Of a DNA stretch of 9,475 nucleotides, positions 1-6,510 are shown one piece after another. The stretch is from Nitrosospira multiformis. Lineage in GTDB: Bacteria > Pseudomonadota > Gammaproteobacteria > Burkholderiales > UBA11063. Under the pieces are notes generated by a model. The model was not told the DNA's origin, ran no database searches, and saw only the letters and a program-made list of their open reading frames with translations. The translations under genes were made by a program, and so were the position numbers. The stretch spans positions 1-9,475 of the forward strand of contig DYTA01000035.1 of the NCBI GenBank assembly GCA_020726205.1, in the 5' to 3' direction. Position 1 is the first letter of the stretch. Every line of letters begins with the position of its first letter.

Positions 1-293
1 GGTTTACCACTACCAGCTACACCATTATTTGTTTCTGGATCATTTCCTTGTGTCCACCAATTATTTTTATATTCTTTACCATTTCTTACGACTAATGTAC
101 CAGCAGTTGCATATGACACTGAAGCATTCCAAGTTTCTACACCATCACAACTTGAACCAGTTAGACCACTTGAGGATAAGTGAAGGTTTTGATTTTGTGG
201 GATTGTCGTAGTATTTGTTCCACTATTACATCCAGTTAAAGTAATTACTGTTCCTAATGTTAATAATATTTTCGTAAAATGTTGTTTGTTCAT
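1..293 (-). CDS. Chitin-binding (CBM5/12-type) lipoprotein, 5' part only, probable secreted chitinase or chitin-binding protein
   Basis: The gene starts at an ATG (291-293) behind a good ribosome site (AGAGGA, about 6 bases upstream) and runs open to the window edge, giving 97 complete codons. Residues 1-22 form a lipoprotein signal peptide: two early lysines, a hydrophobic run, then the lipobox LTGC with Cys22 as the lipidated residue. A Thr/Asn/Ser-rich linker follows. From about residue 49 comes a block typical of the small chitin-binding family CBM5/12: WNAS, Y61, a TAGTLV strand, NGKEYK, then the paired aromatics W79-W80 in NNWWTQGNDPE. Those aromatics normally stack on chitin or another polysaccharide. 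The catalytic part, if any, lies beyond the window, so chitinase is an inference; a non-catalytic binding lipoprotein or a metalloprotease with a CBM is also possible. It is separated from nudC by 125 bases and probably has its own promoter. Confidence 0.8.
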   Translation of the reverse strand, partial: MNKQHFTKILLTLGTVITLTGCNSGTNTTTIPQNQNLHLSSSGLTGSSCDGVETWNASVSYATAGTLVVRNGKEYKNNWWTQGNDPETNNGVAGSGK

Positions 294-342
294 GTTATTC
301 CTCTTTCTAAATTATCTCAATATTTTTATTTTAAAGTTGGAG

Positions 343-348
343 ATTATA
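343..348 (-). promoter_or_regulatory. Candidate -10 element for the chitin-binding lipoprotein gene
   Basis: The minus strand reads TATAAT here, a perfect -10 match, about 49 bases before the ATG. A TTGACT hexamer (359-364) is only 10 bases upstream, too close to be a normal -35 partner, and the hexamer at the standard distance is poor. If real, the promoter may need an activator. In such AT-rich sequence a chance match is possible. Confidence 0.35.
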
Positions 349-376
349 ATACTTTTAGAGTCAATATAACAGACCA

Positions 377-402
377 ATAAATTCACCCCAGGGTGAATTT
401 AT
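377..402. repeat. Perfect 12-base inverted repeat between nudC and the lipoprotein gene (terminator or operator)
   Basis: ATAAATTCACCC (377-388) is the exact reverse complement of GGGTGAATTTAT (391-402), separated by two bases. As RNA it would form a hairpin with a GC-rich top and a four-base loop, 17 bases past the nudC stop, so a transcription terminator is the simplest reading. However, the minus strand downstream of the stem lacks a clean U-run (TGGTCTGTTATATTG). The T-rich stretch instead lies before the stem. The dyad also sits just upstream of the candidate lipoprotein promoter, where an operator would fit. Confidence 0.6.
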
Positions 403-418
403 ATAACAAAAAAATAAA

Positions 419-1177
419 TTAACAACTCGAACTAATTATTTCATCAATTATTTTTTGTGCAATTGAACCACTCGAAGGAGGAAATCCAGGAAGATTATTA
501 ATATCAAAAAAGTCGGCGTGCCTTAACTCACTACGTTCAACTAGAATTTCACCACTATCATAATCTGCAATAAAGCCAAGCATTAATGAGTTTGGAAATG
601 GCCAATATTGTGATCCCCAATAATGGATATTTTTAATTTGAATACCGACTTCCTCATAGACTTCTCGTTTAACACACGCCTCTAAATTCTCACCAATCTC
701 TAGGTATCCAGCTAGTAAACCCCAATTATTGCTTGCATAATGATGTGCCTGAGCCATTAATAATTGATTACCTCGCCGAATTGCCACGATCATTGCAGGA
801 TTAATTTTAGGATAAACATCTCGTTGACAGAAATTACAGGATAACCAACTTTTATCTATCTGAGCCATCAAATTACTACCGCACACACTACAAAATTTAT
901 TTTGTTCTAAATAATAAATTAGTTGGTGCGCATAAATTATAAAAGAAGATTGCTCTGTACTAAAATGGTTTAAAACAAAACGTAAATCAACTAATAATAA
1001 CTCAGATGGCAAGTCTTCTTCCTGTAATAATTTAGCAATCAATTTTATACTTGATTGCTTCCACTGAATAGAACACTTTTGATATTGTAAATGCTCTATT
1101 TGAGCATGACTAGGCAAGCAAATTCCAGCTAATGAATTTGCTACAACAAGTTTTTGACCACTAAAAATCAAATTCAT
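419..1177 (-). CDS. nudC: NADH pyrophosphatase / RNA deNADding Nudix hydrolase NudC
   Basis: The 252-residue protein has the NudC layout. There is a variable N-terminal domain (1-90) and a zinc ribbon with Cys96, Cys99, Cys114 and Cys117. The complete Nudix box runs from Gly157 to Ile179 (G-x5-E163-x7-R171-E172-V-x-E175-E176-V-G178-I), and the NADH-specificity motif follows at 189-197. That motif reads SQYWPFPNS, where the family consensus is SQPWPFPxS, so one proline is replaced by tyrosine. Family members split NADH or NAD into NMN(H) and AMP, and remove NAD caps from RNA 5' ends. The length is close to the E. coli enzyme. The ATG shares its A with the dapD stop (TAATG) and has no obvious ribosome site of its own, so translation is probably coupled to dapD. 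Confidence 0.93.
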   Translation of the reverse strand: MNLIFSGQKLVVANSLAGICLPSHAQIEHLQYQKCSIQWKQSSIKLIAKLLQEEDLPSELLLVDLRFVLNHFSTEQSSFIIYAHQLIYYLEQNKFCSVCGSNLMAQIDKSWLSCNFCQRDVYPKINPAMIVAIRRGNQLLMAQAHHYASNNWGLLAGYLEIGENLEACVKREVYEEVGIQIKNIHYWGSQYWPFPNSLMLGFIADYDSGEILVERSELRHADFFDINNLPGFPPSSGSIAQKIIDEIISSSC

Positions 1178-1989
1178 TATGGACGAAGTAAATCATTAAT
1201 TGATGTTTTACTACGAGTTTTAGCATCAACACGTTTAACAATAATCGCCGCATAAGTAGAATGACTTCCATCAACACTTGGTAAACTACCAGATACAACT
1301 ACTGAATAAGCAGGAACACGACCATAATAAATTTCACCTGTTGCACGATCATAAATACGCGTTGATTGACCGATAAAAACGCCCATACTGATTACGCTTC
1401 CCTCTTCAACTATCACACCTTCAACAACTTCAGAGCGAGCACCAATAAAACAATTATCTTCGATAATAGTTGGATTTGATTGTAGTGGTTCTAATACGCC
1501 ACCAATACCAACACCGCCTGATAAATGTACATTTTTACCAATTTGTGCACATGAACCAACAGTTACCCAAGTATCAACCATTGTTCCTTCATCAACATAA
1601 GCACCAATATTTACATAACTAGGCATTAATATTGCATTTTTTGCTATATATGAACCCTTACGAGCTAATGCACCAGGTACAGCCCGAAATCCACTCGCTT
1701 GAAAATCTTCCTCAGTATAATTTGTAAATTTTAGTGGAACTTTATCGTAAAATTTAGTAAAACCAGCATCAATAACAGTATTATTATTTAGTCGAAATGA
1801 CAACAATACCGCTTTTTTTAACCACTGATTCGTAACCCATTGACCATCAATTTTTTCTGCAACACGAGCTTTGCCACTATCTAATAACTCAATAGATTCT
1901 TGAACCGCTGCACGTAAATTTACATCTTTTAAATCCAAATCAGGTAATCTAGCAAATGCGTTGTCAATAATACTTTGTAATTGTTTCAT
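1177..1989 (-). CDS. dapD: 2,3,4,5-tetrahydropyridine-2,6-dicarboxylate N-succinyltransferase (DapD)
   Basis: DapD transfers succinyl from succinyl-CoA to tetrahydrodipicolinate in the diaminopimelate/lysine pathway, feeding peptidoglycan and lysine synthesis in the cytoplasm. The 270-residue protein matches the family's usual length (about 272-275). The N-terminal helical domain (about 1-95) includes the typical [12 protein letters not shown] and [12 protein letters not shown] segments. It is followed by a left-handed beta-helix of hexapeptide repeats (about 110-225), with the family signatures [17 protein letters not shown] and [24 protein letters not shown], and then a short C-terminal strand region. 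The ATG at 1987-1989 follows AAAGGAAAG at good spacing. It overlaps nudC by one base and lies 112 bases downstream of the exported-protein pair, probably with its own promoter. No key region appears missing. Confidence 0.96.
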   Translation of the reverse strand: MKQLQSIIDNAFARLPDLDLKDVNLRAAVQESIELLDSGKARVAEKIDGQWVTNQWLKKAVLLSFRLNNNTVIDAGFTKFYDKVPLKFTNYTEEDFQASGFRAVPGALARKGSYIAKNAILMPSYVNIGAYVDEGTMVDTWVTVGSCAQIGKNVHLSGGVGIGGVLEPLQSNPTIIEDNCFIGARSEVVEGVIVEEGSVISMGVFIGQSTRIYDRATGEIYYGRVPAYSVVVSGSLPSVDGSHSTYAAIIVKRVDAKTRSKTSINDLLRP

Positions 1990-2032
1990 AAATAACTTTC
2001 CTTTAAATAAATGTTATATATGGAAACCAGAA

Positions 2033-2041
2033 CTTATAACA
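2033..2041 (-). promoter_or_regulatory. Candidate extended -10 promoter for dapD-nudC
   Basis: The minus strand reads TGTTATAAG, an extended -10 (TGn plus TATAAG), about 44 bases before the dapD ATG. The hexamer 17 bases upstream (TGGATT, 2056-2061) is a weak -35. No convincing intrinsic terminator separates it from the preceding gene. The rest of the 1990-2101 gap shows only a weak AT-only inverted repeat. Confidence 0.35.
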
Positions 2042-2101
2042 CATAATGTTCAGGTAATCCATTATTAAGAATATGATGCACTAATAATCATTTGAGTAAA
2101 A

Positions 2102-2518
2102 CTACTTAGACTCTACTGGCTTAATTTGATTACTTATGATTGCTGAAGTTGTATTTGGAGTTGGCTGAGGTGGATTAGCCTTACATTTCGTTAATACATC
2201 ATTTTTAAAATAACAAATCAGATAACTTCCGTTATCACTAAAAAATTTTACTTTATCTAACATAACTAAATTACTCTGACTATCATCCTCAGTCATATCT
2301 GCACCACCTCCAGGAATATCATCTGAATTTCTTCCTGAAATTGTATCCTCACGCTCAACTAGTTTAGCATTTTTACAATTTTTTGTAAGTTGCTCAACTG
2401 TTGAAAGCTTCGTAATTGGAATACCGCTACACTTATAAGTATGATTAGATAAATTAACTGTTGACATTGACCAAGAACTAGTACTCAACATAATTAATAA
2501 TAAACTTATTTTTCGCAT
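2102..2518 (-). CDS. Small exported, probably periplasmic protein with four cysteines; function unknown
   Basis: I do not recognise a family. The start is placed at the ATG at 2516-2518 because AAGGAC lies just upstream at good spacing and the protein then opens with a clean Sec signal peptide (MRKISLLLIMLSTSSWS). An in-frame ATG further upstream (2587) would add 23 residues that overlap the preceding gene and bury that signal. The 138-residue product has four cysteines in the mature part, in the contexts YKCSG, KNCKN, LICYF and TKCKA, suggesting two disulfides and a periplasmic or surface location. The middle is acidic and glycine-rich (DDIPGGGADMTEDD), and the C-terminal tail is rich in Pro, Thr and Asn with no membrane anchor. 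Only 19 bases separate it from the outer-membrane gene upstream, so the two are probably co-transcribed and may work together. Confidence 0.75.
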   Translation of the reverse strand: MRKISLLLIMLSTSSWSMSTVNLSNHTYKCSGIPITKLSTVEQLTKNCKNAKLVEREDTISGRNSDDIPGGGADMTEDDSQSNLVMLDKVKFFSDNGSYLICYFKNDVLTKCKANPPQPTPNTTSAIISNQIKPVESK

Positions 2519-2537
2519 AAAATTTGTCCTTATAAAA

Positions 2538-4073
2538 CTACCACAAATAACTAGTAAGAATTTGTCCAGCCCAATCATTACTGCCATTCATTGGATTAAT
2601 AACAGGTGTCCATTGATAAGAAAACACCCCAAAAACAAACAGCCCCTTAACCTGAGGAATAGAATAATTAGCTGTAATATATGCCTCTTGAGTTCCATTC
2701 CAATATGGATTAGCACTTGCTAGGGTTACATAACTAGGACTAAAAGATAAGTTATCGTCTAAAAATTTAAATGATGTTCCTATTTTATAGAGATTACCAG
2801 CAGAACCTCCCACTGAACCAGCATAAGCATAACTAGTAAGCCATCCATCTGCAAAAATTGGATCGGTGCCCAAACTAGAAGTATATGGAGTAATAACAGT
2901 TCCATTTCCTACAGAATTAGATGGACCCCACATAGTATTAGCACTTAAATTTAAACTAAACCAATCAATAGTTACACCAGCTTTAATACCAAGAAAATTA
3001 CTGTTAATATCTCCCGAAGAGTTAAAATAACTAGCACCGCTACTACCTGAAGGTTGCACCCCATCTGAATTATTAGTATATGCAGTAGTTGCCCCAAAGT
3101 TATTATCAATACCAGCTTGAGCTGCAAAATTTAACTGTACGGTTTTATTTAAAGGAATTTTTAAGCTACTATCACTATAAAGTAATGTTCCATAATTATC
3201 AAATTGATAACCCCACAACCTTAAATTGTAATTATTATCAAGTGCCACATAATTTGCACCTAACGCAATAGTTCCATTTGAATTAGCATCATTAGTCATA
3301 TAACTTTTACCATATATTTTATTATATAAGGTCTCACCACTAAACCCCTGTTGGCCAGACGTTTGAATACCATTAAAAGCTAGCGCTGTTAAAACCCAAC
3401 CACCGCCAGGATTTACATTAATTAAAGCTCCTTGATACGTCATTGGAACGCCCATCAGATCATTATAATAAGCAGTTGATAACCATGGGCTATTATCAAT
3501 AGCAATATAACCAACATCAACATTTAATATGTTACTATGTTGATATTCTAAAAAAGCTTGAGTTACAGCAACTTGGCTATTTCCAGGATTTAATAAACTA
3601 TTACTGGCGTTACGCCCATTAATATTTTCTGCAAAAAATGGATTCATAACCGTAAAAGCACCACCAAAAGAAAATCCTGCAACTTGACCTGTTTGAGCAA
3701 ATGCACTTGAACCATAAGTAGTAGTACCACCATACCTTCCACCACGAGCACTGCCACCAAAAGAAGAACTCGCACCAGAATAAACATTATAAGTGCCATT
3801 AGCAAACCATTTTTCCCACACATTTTCAGAGCTCATTACCGATACTTGTGGAATTAAAGTTCCACCACCAGAGGTAATTCCTACATATGGGTTTTGAATG
3901 TATGATGTATTTGAAATATATGTATCATTCTTATTAATTAGTTGGTGTTGAACCAAAGGCAAAGACTCTGAAGGCTTATTTGCAACAACACCCGACTCAT
4001 AAATATTTTCAGCATACGAATATGGTATTGCAATAACTCCCAAAATCATTACTAACTTTTTATATCTGACCAT
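2538..4073 (-). CDS. Probable outer-membrane beta-barrel protein (porin-like)
   Basis: The start is placed at the ATG at 4071-4073, behind GGAGAGG. A GTG four codons upstream would sit inside that ribosome site. The 511-residue product begins with a signal peptide ending PYSYA (cleavage after about residue 21). The mature region near the N-terminus is Ser/Gly/Thr-rich low-complexity sequence. The rest alternates polar and hydrophobic residues with many Tyr, Trp, Asn and Gly, as in transmembrane beta-strands, for example YNLRLWGYQFDNYGTLLY and VQLNFAAQAGID. It ends in a Trp (TSYLW), consistent with the aromatic C-terminal residue used for BAM-dependent insertion. Length and texture suggest a 16-18 strand channel such as an OprD-like or siderophore (LbtU-like) porin, but I cannot assign the family or substrate. 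It starts 46 bases after hisG, with no clear terminator between, and shares a probable transcript with the small exported protein downstream. Confidence 0.82.
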   Translation of the reverse strand: MVRYKKLVMILGVIAIPYSYAENIYESGVVANKPSESLPLVQHQLINKNDTYISNTSYIQNPYVGITSGGGTLIPQVSVMSSENVWEKWFANGTYNVYSGASSSFGGSARGGRYGGTTTYGSSAFAQTGQVAGFSFGGAFTVMNPFFAENINGRNASNSLLNPGNSQVAVTQAFLEYQHSNILNVDVGYIAIDNSPWLSTAYYNDLMGVPMTYQGALINVNPGGGWVLTALAFNGIQTSGQQGFSGETLYNKIYGKSYMTNDANSNGTIALGANYVALDNNYNLRLWGYQFDNYGTLLYSDSSLKIPLNKTVQLNFAAQAGIDNNFGATTAYTNNSDGVQPSGSSGASYFNSSGDINSNFLGIKAGVTIDWFSLNLSANTMWGPSNSVGNGTVITPYTSSLGTDPIFADGWLTSYAYAGSVGGSAGNLYKIGTSFKFLDDNLSFSPSYVTLASANPYWNGTQEAYITANYSIPQVKGLFVFGVFSYQWTPVINPMNGSNDWAGQILTSYLW

Positions 4074-4119
4074 TAACCTCTCCACATAAAATTTTATAAT
4101 AATACATATAATACATAAA

Positions 4120-5003
4120 TTATGCCATCATTTTTTCAATTGGTAATACCAAAATTGAGCTTGCCCCAATACTTTTTAGTTTAGCAATCGTATCCCAAAA
4201 GACGCCTTCTTTGCTTACCACATGGACTGCAACTTTATGCTCACAACCGTGTAAAGGTAAAACAGTTGGCGATTCACACCCAGGTAACATATCCTGCAAT
4301 TGTGCAATTTTATCTTTATCAATATGCAACATAATATATTTACTATCTTTAGCATCAATTACACTTTGCAGACGAAAAACAAGATCTTCTGTACGTTTAC
4401 GAATATTTGCACCAGCATTCTTACGTCCAATTAAAATTGCCTCACTATCAAAAATAACATGCAATTCTTTTAGGGCATTTTCTTTCAACGTTGCACCAGT
4501 TGATACCAAATCACAAATCGCATCAGCAATCGCAATTTTTGGAGCTAACTCTACAGAACCATGCATTACCAAAATCTTAGCATGAATATCATGCTGCTTC
4601 AAAAAATCAGCTAATGACTCAGGATAAGATGTAGCAATTGTTTTACCATTTAAATCTTGTAATGATTGAATTTCGCCATCATTCTGTACTGCAATACTCA
4701 AACGACAATATGCAAATTTTAACTTAGCAACAACTTCTAAATTATGATCTGGATGTTCTAATATATATTCACGATAACCATTTTCACCAACAATTCCAAT
4801 ATCGCTTGCATCGCTATCAACAAAACCAGGAATGTCATCATCACGAATTAATAAAAATGACGTATGCATTTCTTGAGATTGAATTAAATAATGATTTTTT
4901 GACGGACGTAATTTGAAACTACATTTATTTAATAATTCAAAACTACCCTCTGATAATTTACAGATTTTTGTAATGCTACACGCAAACGTTTTTGTTCAGT
5001 CAT
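4120..5003 (-). pseudogene. hisG: ATP phosphoribosyltransferase, long form (HisG), broken by a one-base deletion
   Basis: HisG condenses ATP with PRPP in the first, feedback-controlled step of histidine synthesis. The natural ATG is at 5001-5003, after a weak GAGAG site, and the protein starts MTEQKRLRVALQKS as in other HisG proteins. After Ser14 the frame is lost: TCTGTAAATTATCAGAG should read TCTGGTAAATTATCAGAG. Reading frame 0 gives ten wrong codons and a stop at 4929-4931. Adding one G near 4961 restores GKLSEGSFELLNKC and leads into the intact remainder, for 294 residues, the long-form length. Downstream residues are all present: RDDDIPGFV, DIGIVGEN, the PRPP-binding DAICDLVSTGATL (about 161-173) and the C-terminal regulatory domain ending SSILVLPIEKMMA. 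A product started at the internal ATG (4869) would lack the first 45 residues, including the first strand and the KSG motif, and is unlikely to be active. A sequencing error cannot be excluded. Confidence 0.88.
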
Positions 5004-5035
5004 CACTGATCTCTCTATCTAAAAATTAATTCTAT

Positions 5036-5821
5036 TTATTTTGTGTTAATTAATGTTAATACCAATTGTTGCAATTCTCTATTTGCACAAGCTAAACATT
5101 GACCATTAAAATCACGAGTTAGTGGCAACCCTTGCCAGTCACTAATCACTCCACCAGCGGCTTCAATTATCGGCATCAATGCAGCAATATCATAATATTG
5201 TAAATCAGCTTCCATAATCACATCAATATGCCCTGCTGCTAATAAACCAAACGCATAAGCATCACCACCAAACGAAGTTAAACGAACTTGTTTACGTAAC
5301 AATTCAAATTTAACTTGTTCATCTGGCGTAGTAAACATATATGGCGTAGTTGCATTCAAGCGTACATCGCTTAATTTATCAACGTTGCTAGTAGTTAAAG
5401 CCTGTTGATTCAAATGCGCTTTACCACCACGCAACGCACTAAAACGCTCTTGACTAATGGGTTGATCTATCATACTTAATAGCGGTTGATTATTCTGCAA
5501 CAATGCCACCAGCGTTGTAAATGTAGGTTTACCTGTCGAAAATGCGACCGTTCCATCAATCGGATCAAGTACCCAACAAAACTCAGCTTGTTCAGCACTA
5601 TTGGCAAACTCTTCACCAATGATTCCATGTGCTGGATAATGTTGTTTAATTAGATCACGTAAACGTAGCTCAATTTCTCGATCAGCAATAGTTACAGGGG
5701 TTTTGTTTTCTTTACTATCAATTTGTAATGTTTTACGAAAGTATTTACGGCTAATTTGTGCCGCTTCATTCGCCAAAAAATTAGCAAATTCAAATAACTG
5801 TGTCGGTTGAATTATTGACAT
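5036..5821 (-). CDS. hisN: Inositol-monophosphatase-family phosphatase, probable histidinol-phosphatase HisN
   Basis: The 261-residue protein has the metal-dependent IMPase fold motifs. Asp47 lies in TPVTIADREIE, followed by GEE (69-71), DPIDGT (86-91), GGDAYAF (185-191) and a final Asp211 in YYDIAAL. These residues bind two or three Mg ions and position the phosphate ester. Position between hisIE and hisG makes histidinol-phosphate the likely substrate, which it would convert to histidinol. It would replace the phosphatase half of an E. coli-type HisB. This is inferred from context plus family resemblance; inositol-1-phosphatase or a CysQ-like role cannot be ruled out from sequence alone. 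The gene starts 15 bases after hisIE, behind GAGAG, and ends 32 bases before the hisG start. It looks intact. Confidence 0.85.
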   Translation of the reverse strand: MSIIQPTQLFEFANFLANEAAQISRKYFRKTLQIDSKENKTPVTIADREIELRLRDLIKQHYPAHGIIGEEFANSAEQAEFCWVLDPIDGTVAFSTGKPTFTTLVALLQNNQPLLSMIDQPISQERFSALRGGKAHLNQQALTTSNVDKLSDVRLNATTPYMFTTPDEQVKFELLRKQVRLTSFGGDAYAFGLLAAGHIDVIMEADLQYYDIAALMPIIEAAGGVISDWQGLPLTRDFNGQCLACANRELQQLVLTLINTK

Positions 5822-5836
5822 ATTAAAACTCTCAAA

Positions 5837-6466
5837 TTATGGTGTAACAGTTTTATTGCGATGACGCTCTGCAATAATTTCCGCCACATCATCCAAATTC
5901 ATACCTTGTGCATGCAACAATACTAATGAATGATAAATTAAATCCGTCATTTCGCCTAGATACTCCTCACGAGTTTCAGCTAAAGCCGCAATTACTACTT
6001 CCACCGCTTCTTCACCAACTTTTTGTGCAACTTTATTTAATCCACGACTAATCAATTTATACGTATAACTATTTTCTGTTGGATTGGCAATTCTTTCTTG
6101 AATAATATCATCAACCATACCAATGTGTCCCAGCCCAGATAATTTCTGTTCACTAAAACATGAAACGCTACCCGTATGACAAGTTGGTCCACATGGTTTT
6201 GCCATTATCAATATCGTATCTTGGTCGCAATCAATAAAAATATCTTTTAATAACAGATAATTTTCGCTAGTTTCACCTTTTACCCATAATCGTTGTTTGC
6301 TACGGCTAAAAAACGTTACTTTCTTAGTTTGCAACGTTTGCTCAAGAGCTTCTTTATTCATATATCCCAGCATCAAAACCTGCAATGTCGCATGATCTTG
6401 AATCACTACAGGGATTAATCCATCTGGGCTTTTATTAAAATCAATAGCGTGTATATTTTTTATCAT
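5837..6466 (-). CDS. hisI: Bifunctional phosphoribosyl-AMP cyclohydrolase / phosphoribosyl-ATP pyrophosphatase (HisIE)
   Basis: HisIE carries out the second and third steps of histidine synthesis. The C-terminal domain removes pyrophosphate from PR-ATP and the N-terminal domain opens the adenine ring of PR-AMP. The 209-residue length matches the fused form. The cyclohydrolase domain (about 1-110) shows MLGYMNKEAL, VTFFSRSKQRLWVKGETS, the metal-binding DCDQD (79-83) and zinc ligands within CGPTCHTGSVSCF (Cys96, His97, Cys103). The pyrophosphohydrolase domain (about 115-205) has KVGEEAVEVVIAA and the helix EMTDLIYHSLVLL with acidic metal ligands. The ATG at 6464-6466 follows AAGAG and lies 44 bases after the restriction gene. 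Expression therefore probably depends on transcription through the restriction-modification module, since I see no strong promoter in the short gap. Confidence 0.95.
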   Translation of the reverse strand: MIKNIHAIDFNKSPDGLIPVVIQDHATLQVLMLGYMNKEALEQTLQTKKVTFFSRSKQRLWVKGETSENYLLLKDIFIDCDQDTILIMAKPCGPTCHTGSVSCFSEQKLSGLGHIGMVDDIIQERIANPTENSYTYKLISRGLNKVAQKVGEEAVEVVIAALAETREEYLGEMTDLIYHSLVLLHAQGMNLDDVAEIIAERHRNKTVTP

Positions 6467-6510
6467 TTTGTACTCTTATAAAACATCAAATAGTAAATTG
6501 AAAAGCATTT

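Noticed and set aside
29..211. A 60-codon plus-strand open frame
   Set aside because: It is antisense to the chitin-binding lipoprotein gene, which has a ribosome site, lipobox and CBM motif.
2062..2093. ATTATTA / TAATAAT inverted repeat before dapD
   Set aside because: The short A/T-only arms and long loop are expected by chance at this base composition; it is not a convincing terminator.
2519..2587. Upstream ATG extending the small exported protein by 23 residues
   Set aside because: It would overlap the barrel gene by 50 bases, bury a good signal peptide and ignore the AAGGAC site before the ATG at 2518.
3089..3271. A 60-codon plus-strand open frame
   Set aside because: It is antisense to the outer-membrane protein gene and has no ribosome site or recognisable motif.
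4074..4085. GTG start four codons upstream in the barrel gene
   Set aside because: The GTG lies within the GGAGAGG sequence that serves as ribosome site for the ATG at 4073.
4211..4585. A 124-codon plus-strand open frame
   Set aside because: It lies wholly opposite the well-conserved part of hisG; the minus-strand frame has clear family motifs and the plus-strand product does not.
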